Below are positions 1 through 7,448 of a DNA stretch of 64,000 nucleotides, one piece after another. Position 1 is the stretch's first letter, and the number at the start of each line of letters is the position of its first letter. Location: NCBI GenBank assembly GCA_964397655.1, contig CAYNKA010000011.1, positions 78,118 to 142,117 on the forward strand. Direction: 5' to 3'. A program made the position numbers and the translations under genes. The notes beneath the pieces were generated by a model that saw only the letters and a program-made list of their open reading frames with translations, did not search any database and was not told the DNA's origin. The stretch comes from CAYNKA01 sp964397655 (GTDB taxonomy: Bacteria > Spirochaetota > Spirochaetia > DTKZ01).

Positions 1-1
1 G

Positions 2-205
2 GAATTTTCCGATTATTACGGGACCATGGCAGGGCATAATCTCCTGGGTTCCGCGAACCTCAACCTCATCGGCTGGCAGATCAAGCATGCCGACGTACAG
101 AGAACCGACGCCGGAGTCAAGATCGATCTCTGGCTCGGAAGCGACCGGTTCGACGCCTCCTACTTCAACATTCCGGGGCAGAAGAAAGGCCACGAGGAAT
201 TCTGA
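2..205 (+). CDS. C-terminal end of an unidentified protein (partial)
   Basis: An open frame enters from the left edge and stops with TGA at 203-205, giving 67 residues. The visible end contains NLNLIGWQIKHADVQRTDAG and finishes in GQKKGHEEF. I do not recognise a family. There is no membrane segment or known motif in the visible part. It converges on the antiporter operon, with 35 bases between the two stops and no clear terminator hairpin. The frame is supported only by its openness and by codon use similar to its neighbours. Confidence 0.5.
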   Translation, partial: EFSDYYGTMAGHNLLGSANLNLIGWQIKHADVQRTDAGVKIDLWLGSDRFDASYFNIPGQKKGHEEF

Positions 206-240
206 ATACGAGATTCTCGCCGAAGATTTTCCGTCGTCCA

Positions 241-1959
241 TCACCGGCGCATGAGTACGGCCGCGAAACTCAAGGCGGCCAGGCTCATGGTAAAGGAAAA
301 GAATAATCCCGAAAAATGCCGAGGTCTCCTTCGCACGAAGGCAGTCAGTTGTCTGCCGCTCGTTCCGCTCGCCGCAAGGAAAAGAAGAAAGCCTCCGGCG
401 AGGGTAAGTCCCGTTTTCAACGCTGTTTCGGGAAGCAGGAAAGAAGAGGGCAGCGGCTCGGCCGGCCGTCCGGCGATCAGGGTTCCCACGAAGCCGGATA
501 GGTCTGCCGCGAAGATCCCTCCGGCGACACAGAGGGCGGCCAGGATGATTTCCGCCGCGAGGATCTGCGGCTTAACGCGGTGATCGGTTCCGTCGGTTTT
601 TGCGCCGGGCCAAAAGATCCGCGAAAGTTTGATGAAGGACGCGGTCGTTCCAACGCCTGCGGCGAAAAGCAAGAAGTATTCCCAGCGCCCTTCGAGGACG
701 AAGGAGAGGAATTCCTTGCCTGCGAACCCGTTGAGCGGCGGCAGGCCGATTATCGCGGCAGCCCCGATCGTGAAGGAAAGCGTCGTTATGCGGAAAGGAT
801 CGCCGGCCCGCTTTAGCGCGGCTCCCGCGTTCCTCATGGCGTAGACGTTCCGTTCTCCTGTCGCGTCTGCCGTTGTTCCGACGGCGAGGAAGAGAAGGCT
901 CTTGAAATGCGCGTGAAAAAGGGAATGGAGAAAAGCCGCGGCGAGCAGGGCGTTTCCTGCGGACTGGTCGCCGTCGGAAAGGCACCGTATACCGGCGCCC
1001 CATGCCGCCGCAATGTAGCCGATCTGACTCATGGAGTGGTATGCGAGGAGCTTCTTACAGTCCGCCTGACAGAGGGCGAGGAATACCGCCGTGAGGGCCG
1101 TCAGAGCTCCCGCATAGCCGATGATCGACCCGAGATTCCCACCGCCGGGTAGAGCCAGGAGGATGCGTCCCAAAGCGAAGAGCGGCGTCTTGACGAGGAC
1201 GCCGGACAGGACGGAGGACACGGCATGCGGGGCCGCGGCGTATGCGTCAGGAAGCCAGCCGCCCAAGGGCATGACGGCCGTACGGATGAGCGCGGCTGCT
1301 GCGATGCAGGTCAGGGAAAACGCCGCCGCTGTCCCTCCGCCGCCGGGGATGTTGGCGAGGGCCCTTCCGACGCCATCGTAGGACAGTGTCCCGGTCAAGC
1401 GGTAGAGGCCGTAGACGCCGAGAAGGTAGAAGACCATCGCGGCGGCGCTCACCATGAGATACGAGAAGGAAGCGAGATAGGCCCCGGGTTTTTCCGAGAG
1501 AACCATGAGGACATAGGATGCGACGCCGAAGACTTCGAGGCAGACGAAGAGGTTGAAGAGGTCGGCTGTGACCGCCGCGGCGTTAACCGCGGAAACCATG
1601 ACGAGAAAGACCGCAGTGAAGACGGGTCCCTGCGGGCCCGCCCCGAGGGAATATACCCAGGACGGGGCGACGGTGCTGAGCGTCATGGCCAAAAGGAGCC
1701 AGGAAAGCCCGTCGAAACGATACGTCACCCCGATCACGGCCGTCCATTCCCCCAACGTTCCTGTGATGACTTCTCCCCGCAGGGTTCCGGGAAGAAGCAG
1801 GACAAGGATCGCCCAAGGAAGGAAAAGGCCGAGGAAGGCCCCGAAGTATTCGAGGCCTTTTGCTGCGATGCCCCGGAAGAAGGCCTTCGAGCACAGGGCG
1901 AGCGCGGCCCCGAGGAGGGGCAGTGCCGTCGGGAAGAAGACGAAGTCGTTACTCGCCAT
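241..1959 (-). CDS. mrpD: MrpD/MbhH-like antiporter subunit, proton-channel family
   Basis: A polytopic membrane protein of 572 residues in the NuoL/M/N-MrpD family, which forms the ion-translocating channel of Mrp antiporters and membrane hydrogenases. Family signatures visible are TADLFNLFVCLEVFGVASYV, GGWLPDAYAAAPHAVSSVLSG with a following Lys in VLVKT, and CKKLLAYHSMSQIGY. The start is the ATG at 1959, where the upstream strand carries AAGGCGG. That start overlaps the end of mrpC by 11 bases, which an earlier in-frame ATG would exceed. It is the last gene of the operon and the only NuoL-type subunit seen, so no full-length MrpA is present here. Its WLPDAY motif is closer to MbhH/NuoN-like subunits than to classical MrpD, so the exact subunit name is an inference. 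Confidence 0.88.
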   Translation of the reverse strand: MASNDFVFFPTALPLLGAALALCSKAFFRGIAAKGLEYFGAFLGLFLPWAILVLLLPGTLRGEVITGTLGEWTAVIGVTYRFDGLSWLLLAMTLSTVAPSWVYSLGAGPQGPVFTAVFLVMVSAVNAAAVTADLFNLFVCLEVFGVASYVLMVLSEKPGAYLASFSYLMVSAAAMVFYLLGVYGLYRLTGTLSYDGVGRALANIPGGGGTAAAFSLTCIAAAALIRTAVMPLGGWLPDAYAAAPHAVSSVLSGVLVKTPLFALGRILLALPGGGNLGSIIGYAGALTALTAVFLALCQADCKKLLAYHSMSQIGYIAAAWGAGIRCLSDGDQSAGNALLAAAFLHSLFHAHFKSLLFLAVGTTADATGERNVYAMRNAGAALKRAGDPFRITTLSFTIGAAAIIGLPPLNGFAGKEFLSFVLEGRWEYFLLFAAGVGTTASFIKLSRIFWPGAKTDGTDHRVKPQILAAEIILAALCVAGGIFAADLSGFVGTLIAGRPAEPLPSSFLLPETALKTGLTLAGGFLLFLAASGTSGRQLTAFVRRRPRHFSGLFFSFTMSLAALSFAAVLMRR

Positions 1960-2290
1960 GGTCGAGCCGCCTTTTGATATCGTCCGCATCGAGGCTGCCG
2001 CAGTGCTTGTACAGCCGGTAGGCCATCGCGAGGGCCAAAGCCGTAATGCAGACTCCGATGACGATGGCGGTCAGCATGAGGGCTTGAGGCAGCGGGTCGA
2101 CGATGTTTTCGACTCCAGGTTCCATGATGGGAGACATGTCGCCCACTTTCGAACCCTCGGAGACGAACAGAATGACCACCGCGGTGTTGAGGATGGACAG
2201 GCCGAACACTTTCTTTACGAGGTGCCGCTTCGCCGTCATGCCCCAGAGGCCGAGGAGGAACAAGAGACCGAGAAGAACTCTCATGATCAT
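1949..2290 (-). CDS. mrpC: MrpC/NuoK-like antiporter subunit
   Basis: A small 113-residue membrane protein of the NuoK/MrpC family, with three hydrophobic segments. GVENIVDPLPQALMLTAIVI is the characteristic stretch, with its conserved DPLPQALMLTAIVIG motif. In Mrp complexes this subunit sits between the A/D channels and takes part in the proton path. The start at 2290 forms an ATGA overlap with the stop of the upstream mrpB-like gene, and a second in-frame ATG lies two codons on. Translation is probably coupled to the gene before it. The assignment is firm because of the DPLPQALMLTAIVIG motif and the gene order. Confidence 0.92.
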   Translation of the reverse strand: MIMRVLLGLLFLLGLWGMTAKRHLVKKVFGLSILNTAVVILFVSEGSKVGDMSPIMEPGVENIVDPLPQALMLTAIVIGVCITALALAMAYRLYKHCGSLDADDIKRRLDHGE

Positions 2291-2988
2291 GCTTCGACGT
2301 CTCCCATCATTGCGATGCACACGAGACTGACGCTCGCGCCGACTTTCAGCCCGAGTACGGCGTTCAGTACGATTATGAAAGCCGTGGGAGAAACGCTCAA
2401 TCCGGCGAAGGAGTTGTGAAAGAACCCGGTCTCTGCGGCCAACCCCGATAATCCGGCGGAGACGAAAAGCAGGAACGCCGTCGCTTCGACGCGGGCGAGA
2501 AGGTGCGGTTTCGTCAGGAGATTCTGACCGCCGGAGGCGCCGCCGAGTGCGAGAAAGACGACGCCCGAGGCGAGGATCACTCCTCCTTGAAAACCGCCTC
2601 CCGGCGAAAGGTGGCCGAAGAGCATGACGTAGAATCCGAAGATCAGCACTATGGGTCCGAGTTTACCGATGACGACGTCGAGAAGATCGGTCCTATTCGT
2701 TCTCGGTCTCGCGAGGCGCGGCGACGGAACCCCGGCTATCATGCCTATCGTCCCGCTTATCGCCGCGAACAGGACGACGGCCTCGCCGAGGGTGTCGAAG
2801 GCCCGATACCCGAGATAAATCGCGCTTACGAGGTTGTCGGCGCCGGATTCTTCGAACCCCGAGCGTTCGAGATGATTCCGCGGATCCTCGGGCCAGGGCG
2901 AGTCGAGGAGCAGGATCGGCGCCGCTACGAAGCAGGCCGCCGCGAGGATCGCAGCCGCGGAAAGGAGACTCGAAGACGGACGGGTCAT
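2287..2988 (-). CDS. mrpB: MbhE-MrpB-type fused antiporter subunit
   Basis: A 233-residue membrane protein. The first ~90 residues resemble the MbhE-type domain that follows MbhD in MrpA C-termini (GYRAFDTLGEAVVLFAAISG). The second part is MrpB/MnhB (FGFYVMLFGHLSPGGGFQGG). The LSPGGGFQGG motif is diagnostic for MnhB. The gene starts with an ATGA overlap with the MbhD-type gene and ends with an ATGA overlap with mrpC. In classical Mrp operons the MbhD and MbhE domains are the tail of MrpA. Here they are separate from any NuoL-like domain and are fused to MrpB instead, an arrangement better known from membrane-bound hydrogenase-type modules. Confidence 0.88.
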   Translation of the reverse strand: MTRPSSSLLSAAAILAAACFVAAPILLLDSPWPEDPRNHLERSGFEESGADNLVSAIYLGYRAFDTLGEAVVLFAAISGTIGMIAGVPSPRLARPRTNRTDLLDVVIGKLGPIVLIFGFYVMLFGHLSPGGGFQGGVILASGVVFLALGGASGGQNLLTKPHLLARVEATAFLLFVSAGLSGLAAETGFFHNSFAGLSVSPTAFIIVLNAVLGLKVGASVSLVCIAMMGDVEA

Positions 2989-3218
2989 GTGGAATCCCTT
3001 CTGTCCGTGGACCGGACCGCCCAGATGTAGACTATCGTGGAGATTCCTGCCCCTACGGCGGCTTCGGTGATGGCGACGTCCGGAGCGCGCAGCAGGTAAA
3101 AGAGCAGTGCCGAAGTCAGGCTCACTCCCGACATTGCGATCGTGCCGGCGAGAAGGTCCCGCGAAGCGAGAGCGTACAGAGAGAAGCCGATGCAGATGAT
3201 GAGGATGAACTCAATCAT
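2985..3218 (-). CDS. MbhD-like (DUF4040) antiporter subunit
   Basis: A 77-residue protein with three hydrophobic segments. It matches the MbhD/DUF4040 domain found in MrpA C-termini, with the stretch LLRAPDVAITEAAVGAGIST. The acidic residue in APDVAITEAAVG is conserved in the family and is thought to take part in ion translocation. It overlaps mrpG upstream by 8 bases and the MbhE-MrpB gene downstream by 4, so it lies inside the tight operon. The size is normal for a free-standing MbhD. Confidence 0.88.
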   Translation of the reverse strand: MIEFILIICIGFSLYALASRDLLAGTIAMSGVSLTSALLFYLLRAPDVAITEAAVGAGISTIVYIWAVRSTDRRDST

Positions 3219-3582
3219 GTCCGCTCCCCCCGCTCCCGGAGGAAGGTTCTTCCGGCCGCACCTTAGGACTTTCGGCGTCCGGCTTCCACGGATCGATGCC
3301 CGAATTCCAGGCGAAGCGCGCGAGAATGTGGCTTCCCGTAGGACCGGAAATGAGGAAAAAGAAGATGATCACGGCGATCCGGGCCGCTATGGCCCAGGAG
3401 GGAGCGATGACGAGCGAACCGAGGATGACGGAGAAGACCGCGGTAGTTCCGCAGAGAGAGGAAGCCTGCATCCTCGAGTAGGGATCGGGAAAGCGATACA
3501 GGCCCGCCACGCCGGCCAGGCCGAACACGAAGGCCGAACCGAAGGCAGCCAAGGCCGCCAAATCGAGAACTACGTCGATCAT
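3211..3582 (-). CDS. mrpG: MrpG/MnhG antiporter subunit
   Basis: A 123-residue membrane protein of the MnhG/PhaG family. The motif GVAGLYRFPDPYSRMQASSL corresponds to the family's GxxRxPDxYxRxHAxxxxxT block, and three transmembrane segments are evident. The ATG at 3582 forms an ATGA overlap with the mrpF stop. Longer upstream readings of the frame run antisense-like through mrpF and were rejected. The C-terminal ~25 residues are hydrophilic and rich in Pro, Glu, Gly and Ser (EEPSSGSGGSG), longer than in typical MrpG. It is an accessory subunit of the antiporter complex in the inner membrane. Confidence 0.9.
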   Translation of the reverse strand: MIDVVLDLAALAAFGSAFVFGLAGVAGLYRFPDPYSRMQASSLCGTTAVFSVILGSLVIAPSWAIAARIAVIIFFFLISGPTGSHILARFAWNSGIDPWKPDAESPKVRPEEPSSGSGGSGHD

Positions 3583-3860
3583 GCGTCTCCTCCCATGTTC
3601 CGGTCCCTGAGGAAGCGGGTGATGGCAAGAAGGCCGAGAAAGCCGAAAATATCGTAGACCAAGGCGACGTCCAGATAGATCGCTCGCCCGGAACTCACCC
3701 CTTGGAGGACCAGGAAAGCGAGGATGAGGGCCGCCAGGACGTTTAGCACGACCAGGCGGTCCGCCGTCCGGGGGCCGATGAAAAGTCGCGGCAGAGAGAG
3801 AACCGCGCAGGCCAAGAGGAGCCACTGGGTCGCTTCGACCAAAACCCACCTCACATCCAT
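3579..3860 (-). CDS. mrpF: MrpF/MnhF antiporter subunit
   Basis: A 93-residue membrane protein with three hydrophobic helices. Family features are the RLFIGPRTADRLVVLNVL motif (compare GPTxxDRxxALD in MnhF) and YLDVALVYDIFGFLGLLAITRFL. The Asp in the DR motif is typical. The start at 3860 is supported by overlap with the end of mrpE (stop at 3851) and by the fit to the usual family length. It is co-translated with mrpE and mrpG. Confidence 0.9.
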   Translation of the reverse strand: MDVRWVLVEATQWLLLACAVLSLPRLFIGPRTADRLVVLNVLAALILAFLVLQGVSSGRAIYLDVALVYDIFGFLGLLAITRFLRDRNMGGDA

Positions 3861-4363
3861 ACCTTCCTGAGGATTTCCTCCAAGCGTCCCTTTACCGCCT
3901 CTCCGGCGGCGCCGGAGTGCCTGGTGGTGGAGAGGAGCCAATGCACCGTGAGGTGGTCGTCGTTCAGGTCGAGCGTAATGGTGCCGGGAGTGAAGGTGAT
4001 GGAATTCGCCAGCGCGACGCGGGCGACGTCCGACTTCAGGCGGCAACGGAAATGGACGACCCGGGGGGACACCTTCCCGGTCATCACCGCGGCCAAGACG
4101 CGGGCGCTCGAGGCATACATAGCCGCCGTGAGGTAGAGTAGAAAGCGGAGAGCTTGGAAAGGTGAGGGCATGAAAGCCCGGAGGGAGGCTTCATGTTCGG
4201 CTATGAACACTCCATGAGTCGCTGCGGCGATGATGAGGGCCCCTGCCGCGCCGGCCATGACGGAATACAGATCGATGCCGGCAGAAAAAATGACGAAGAC
4301 GACGAAGAGGGCCGCAGCGGTGATGCCGAAGCGGATCAAGCGCCATGCCCGTGCAGCGTTCAT
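3851..4363 (-). CDS. mrpE: MrpE/MnhE antiporter subunit
   Basis: A 170-residue protein. It has two or three N-terminal hydrophobic segments followed by the cytoplasmic domain typical of MnhE. The signature is LANSITFTPGTITLDLNDDHLTVHWL, matching the family's ANSITLTPGTLT motif. It starts one base after the stop of the PTS EIIA gene, so it belongs to the same transcript. MrpE is required for normal assembly or activity of Mrp antiporters in known systems. The identification is firm from the ANSITFTPGTITLD block. Confidence 0.93.
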   Translation of the reverse strand: MNAARAWRLIRFGITAAALFVVFVIFSAGIDLYSVMAGAAGALIIAAATHGVFIAEHEASLRAFMPSPFQALRFLLYLTAAMYASSARVLAAVMTGKVSPRVVHFRCRLKSDVARVALANSITFTPGTITLDLNDDHLTVHWLLSTTRHSGAAGEAVKGRLEEILRKVWM

Positions 4364-4364
4364 G

Positions 4365-4823
4365 TCAGTCGTCCTTCGCGTAGAAAAGACCTGCAAGGGC
4401 CGTGGGATCGTTTGCCGCCGAGACGGCGATCCTGAATGCGTCGTCCTGAAGCAGGCGGGCGAGTTTCGACAACAGCTGAAGATGGGTCCCTGCGGCGCTT
4501 TTGGGGCCTGCCAGAAGGAAGACGAGCGCGGCCGGTACATGGTCGGAAGCGCCGAAGTCGATGGGATTCTTCAGCCTGGCGAAGGCAAGTCGGGTTTTCG
4601 GCATCGAGTCCGACTGCGCATGAGGAATAGCGCAGCCCGCTTCCAGGCCGGTCGCAGCCAACGCTTCCCTTCGCAGGACGGCTTCGAGGAGTTCCTCGGG
4701 TGAGAATGTGTACTTCATCGCCGCGAAACGATCGATCAGGGAGCGGAGGACCGATTCCTTGCATTCGGCGTCGAGGTCCAGGATGATGCAGGCCGGATCG
4801 AGGACGGTTCGGAAGGCGATCAT
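4365..4823 (-). CDS. PTS EIIA domain protein (PtsN/fructose-type)
   Basis: A single-domain EIIA of 152 residues, of the fructose/mannitol/PtsN family. The phosphorylatable histidine lies in LEAGCAIPHAQSDSMPKTRLAF, matching the family's GxAIPHx motif. There is no fused EIIB or EIIC, so a regulatory role like EIIA-Ntr is more likely than sugar transport. In proteobacteria EIIA-Ntr controls potassium uptake proteins, but a role in gating the downstream antiporter here is inference from position. The start at 4823 has GGGGAG eight bases upstream and follows the stop of the PII-like gene by two bases. Confidence 0.85.
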   Translation of the reverse strand: MIAFRTVLDPACIILDLDAECKESVLRSLIDRFAAMKYTFSPEELLEAVLRREALAATGLEAGCAIPHAQSDSMPKTRLAFARLKNPIDFGASDHVPAALVFLLAGPKSAAGTHLQLLSKLARLLQDDAFRIAVSAANDPTALAGLFYAKDD

Positions 4824-4825
4824 CG

Positions 4826-5173
4826 TTACATCTCCCCGCCTTCTCGGTTCGTACCGGAAATCCAATCCACGGGAACGGTGAACATGATGCCCGTTCCGGG
4901 ATTGTCCAAACCGCCTACGACTTCGTCGATGAGACGTTTGAGTTTTTCCAACACGCGGTCGTCCTTGATGACGGAAAAAATCGTTTTATTGTAGGGCCTG
5001 TTCCCTTTGAGGAATTCCTTGAAGTCGGCGAACAACGGCACCTCGTAGGCGAGGAAGCGGCCCATCCCCTCCGAATCGAGGATGGTGGCGCCGCCCGCTC
5101 CGGCTTCGATGTAGGCTTCCACGACCTTTTCGAGATATTCCTCTTGGTTGAGAACGAAAACCAGCAGTTTCAT
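4826..5173 (-). CDS. PII-like signalling protein
   Basis: A 115-residue protein with the ferredoxin-like beginning MKLLVFVLNQEEYLEKVVEA and the GAGGATILDSEGMGRFL stretch of PII/GlnB-like proteins. The classical T-loop with its uridylylated Tyr is not evident: the region after residue 45 reads ADFKEFLKGNRPYNKTIFSV. It is therefore a divergent PII, probably not controlled like GlnB. The start is ATG 5173, because GAAGG lies five bases before it. A GTG two codons upstream would be too close to that site. As first gene of the antiporter operon it may sense a nucleotide and gate ion exchange (inference). Confidence 0.75.
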   Translation of the reverse strand: MKLLVFVLNQEEYLEKVVEAYIEAGAGGATILDSEGMGRFLAYEVPLFADFKEFLKGNRPYNKTIFSVIKDDRVLEKLKRLIDEVVGGLDNPGTGIMFTVPVDWISGTNREGGEM

Positions 5174-5190
5174 GTTCACCTTCGGTGTAA

Positions 5191-5219
5191 GTATTATCGG
5201 TATCGATAAAATTTGTCAA
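5191..5219 (-). promoter_or_regulatory. Sigma-70 promoter of the PII-EIIA-Mrp operon
   Basis: Read on the minus strand, TTGACA (5214-5219) and TAATAC (5191-5196) are separated by exactly 17 bases. The expected start site is about ten bases before the PII-like ATG at 5173, leaving a very short leader that still holds GAAGG. This is the closest match to a housekeeping promoter at the head of this operon. Confidence 0.75.
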
Positions 5220-5231
5220 ACCGAAGGCGAT

Positions 5232-5438
5232 TCATTCCGTCTTGATCGTCCGCCCGATGAAGGAGATTTCCTGCCCCGGCCGTATCTTTCGCCGCTTCCT
5301 CCGTTCCTCCGCCCCGTCCACCTTCACCTTCCCCGAGGCGATCGCGAACCCGGCCGCCGCGCCGTTCTCCGCGATCCCCGTTGCCTTGAGGAGCTTGTTG
5401 AGTTCGATGTAATCGCCTTCGATTTTAAAGGTCATCAT
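5232..5438 (-). CDS. S4-domain RNA-binding protein (YbcJ/YaaA-like)
   Basis: A 68-residue stand-alone S4 domain: EGDYIELNKLLKATGIAENG, then GSGKVKVDG-type residues (AIASGKVKVDGAEERRKRRKI) and GQEISF. The family binds structured RNA and is often a small ribosome-associated protein. The start is ATG 5438, with GGAGGG nine bases upstream. It overlaps the end of the DUF3820 gene by 14 bases, so the two are translated together. The 'ERRKRRKIRPGQ' motif is typical of the YbcJ-like group. Confidence 0.85.
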   Translation of the reverse strand: MMTFKIEGDYIELNKLLKATGIAENGAAAGFAIASGKVKVDGAEERRKRRKIRPGQEISFIGRTIKTE

Positions 5439-5676
5439 GCGGGGAGTCCCTCCTTCCCGTGAGAGGTCTGAACAGGTATTCGAGACCGTTCGCCTTGATC
5501 TCGTAGACCGCACGGAGCATGTCGCCGAGCTCGCCTTCGGGAAAACCGTTCCGGGAGAACCAGACGACGTAGGGTTCCGGGAGATCGACGAGATAGCGGC
5601 CCGCGTACCTGCCGAAGGGCATCTTCGTTCTGGCGAGCTTGAGCAGGTATGCGGTCTGGGAATCGTCGAAGTCCAT
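5425..5676 (-). CDS. DUF3820 family protein
   Basis: An 83-residue protein matching DUF3820, with TKMPFGRYAGRYLVDLPEPYVVWF (compare MPFGKYKGRxLxDLPxxYLxWF). The function is unknown; some members are fused to or neighbours of exonucleases. A GGAGG stands five bases before the ATG at 5676. It is followed by the overlapping S4 gene. Nothing suggests truncation. Confidence 0.82.
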   Translation of the reverse strand: MDFDDSQTAYLLKLARTKMPFGRYAGRYLVDLPEPYVVWFSRNGFPEGELGDMLRAVYEIKANGLEYLFRPLTGRRDSPHDDL

Positions 5677-5685
5677 GCGACCTCC

Positions 5686-6339
5686 TCACGCGGAAGGTAT
5701 GACCGAACGGTAAATCGCGAAGAAATGGAACAGGCTTCCGGCCACGACGAAGAGATGCCAGACGGCATGTCCGTAGGGAATCCTTCTGTTGAGGTAGAAG
5801 ACGATGCCGGAGGTATAGGCCAATCCGCCGAAGAGGAGAAGGAGAAGCCCTTCGGTGCCGACGGACGCGAACAGGGGCCTCGTCGCCGCGACGACGGCCC
5901 ATCCCATCCCGACGTAGAGGCCGATGGAAAGAGACTTGTGCGCGCGGAGCGGGGTCACCTGAGTGATGAATCCGAAGACCGCCATGGCCCAGATGAGGCC
6001 GAAAAGCGACCAGCCGAGGGGGCCGCGCAGCGGAACCAGGGTGAAGGGAGTGTAGGTCCCCGCGATGAGCAGGAATATCGCCGAGTGGTCGAAGATCTGG
6101 AGGACGTTCTTCGCAGAGCCCGGTACGGCATGGTACAGGGTGGAGGCCGCGTAGAGGAGGATCATGGAAGCGCCGTAGATGCTGCAGCTCGTGACGTGCC
6201 ATGCGGTTCCGTAGCGGACGGACTTGACGATCATGAAGACGAGTCCGGCCACGGCGAGAAGGAAGCCGATGCCGTGGCTGACGCTGTTGGCGACTTCCTC
6301 GCCGAAGCCGTAACGGGGTTTGATCTGGTGTCGTTTCAT
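5686..6339 (-). CDS. Hemolysin III / PAQR family membrane protein (TrhA-like)
   Basis: A 217-residue protein with seven predicted membrane helices, of the YqfA/TrhA/hemolysin III family. Motifs are NSVSHGIGFLL, STLYHAVPG, FDHSAIFLLIAGTYTPF and HAVWHLFVVAGSLFHFF. The conserved Ser, His, Asp and His residues would form the family's zinc site. In Escherichia coli TrhA affects membrane-lipid and energy homeostasis. The haemolytic label is historical. The length is normal. The gene lies 9 bases upstream of the DUF3820 gene and probably shares its transcript. Confidence 0.9.
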   Translation of the reverse strand: MKRHQIKPRYGFGEEVANSVSHGIGFLLAVAGLVFMIVKSVRYGTAWHVTSCSIYGASMILLYAASTLYHAVPGSAKNVLQIFDHSAIFLLIAGTYTPFTLVPLRGPLGWSLFGLIWAMAVFGFITQVTPLRAHKSLSIGLYVGMGWAVVAATRPLFASVGTEGLLLLLFGGLAYTSGIVFYLNRRIPYGHAVWHLFVVAGSLFHFFAIYRSVIPSA

Positions 6340-6346
6340 GGGTGCT

Positions 6347-7321
6347 CTACTTCTCGTGTCTTTTGTAAATTCGCCAGGTGGACGATATCAGGGTGTCGAC
6401 GTCGCTCAAGCGGGCCTTCCATCCGAGGATTTCCTCCGCCTTCTTCGCGGTGGCGACGAGATGGGCCGGATCACCGGCCCTTCGGTCCGTGAATTCCGCG
6501 GGTATGGGCCTGCCCGTGATCCTTCGGGAAATGTCGAGCATCTCCCTCACGCTGACGCCCTTGCCCGTCCCAAGGTTGACGGTGAAGCTCTCGTCCTTTT
6601 TCGCGAGACGGTCGAGGGCGGCGAGGTGGCCGGAAGCAAGGTCCGAGACGTGGATGTAATCGCGTATGCAGGTGCCGTCCGGAGTGGGGTAATCGGTCCC
6701 GAAAATCCGTATCTTCTGCCGCATTCCAGCGGCCGTCTCCATGAGCACCGGAAGCAGGTTCGCGGGGTTCCTTTCGAGGCCCGTGATCCTCCCCTCCGGG
6801 TCGTAGCCGCAGGCGTTGAAGTAACGGAGCGCCGCGAACCGTATCCCCTTCAGCTTGTCGTACCAGCCGAGGAACCGCTCGATTTCGAGTTTCGTGAAGC
6901 CGTAGTAGTTTTCGGGGTTCTTCGGATGCTCCTCGTCGATGGGAAGGTAGGCGGGTTCCCCGTACACCGCCGCGGACGAGGAGAAGACGATCCGTCTCAC
7001 CCCCGTCTCCGCCATGGCGTTCAGGATGTTGATGGTTCCGGTGATGTTGTTCACCGAGTATTTCTCGGGCTTCGTCATGGACTCGCCGGCCGCCTTGAAG
7101 GCAGCGAGATGGACGACCGCGTCCCAGCCTCGTTCCATGGCGGCCTTGAGCTCGTCGTACCGCAGGATGTCGCCCTCGATGAATTCGGTGTCGGGAAAGA
7201 GGTTCTCCCGCTGTCCCGAAGAGAGATTGTCGAACACGCCCGTGACATGCCCCGAATCGAGGAAGAGCCTGTTGACGTGGCTTCCGATATAACCGGCGCC
7301 GCCGATGACGAGAACCCGCAT
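6347..7321 (-). CDS. galE: UDP-glucose 4-epimerase
   Basis: A 324-residue extended short-chain dehydrogenase. It has the NAD-binding GGAGYIGSH (residues 7-15), the catalytic Ser region FSSSAAVYG (~113-121) and the Tyr-x-x-x-Lys pair in YYGFTK (Tyr140, Lys144). It interconverts UDP-glucose and UDP-galactose for exopolysaccharide or galactose metabolism. The start is ATG 7321, preceded by GGAGG. An upstream in-frame ATG at 7369 adds a non-homologous segment and lacks a good site. The length matches bacterial GalE. The hemolysin III gene follows after 7 bases. Confidence 0.93.
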   Translation of the reverse strand: MRVLVIGGAGYIGSHVNRLFLDSGHVTGVFDNLSSGQRENLFPDTEFIEGDILRYDELKAAMERGWDAVVHLAAFKAAGESMTKPEKYSVNNITGTINILNAMAETGVRRIVFSSSAAVYGEPAYLPIDEEHPKNPENYYGFTKLEIERFLGWYDKLKGIRFAALRYFNACGYDPEGRITGLERNPANLLPVLMETAAGMRQKIRIFGTDYPTPDGTCIRDYIHVSDLASGHLAALDRLAKKDESFTVNLGTGKGVSVREMLDISRRITGRPIPAEFTDRRAGDPAHLVATAKKAEEILGWKARLSDVDTLISSTWRIYKRHEK

Positions 7322-7448
7322 GATGCCTCCGAGTCCTTCCACCTTAGCGGGCGCCCGGAGCTTGGTCAAGAGCGCGGAAAAACAGAGCGCGGCGGCGGTC
7401 GACCGGGGCCCGGCCGCAGGTTCGCGGCGCAGCCTCGGTTTCTCGGCC

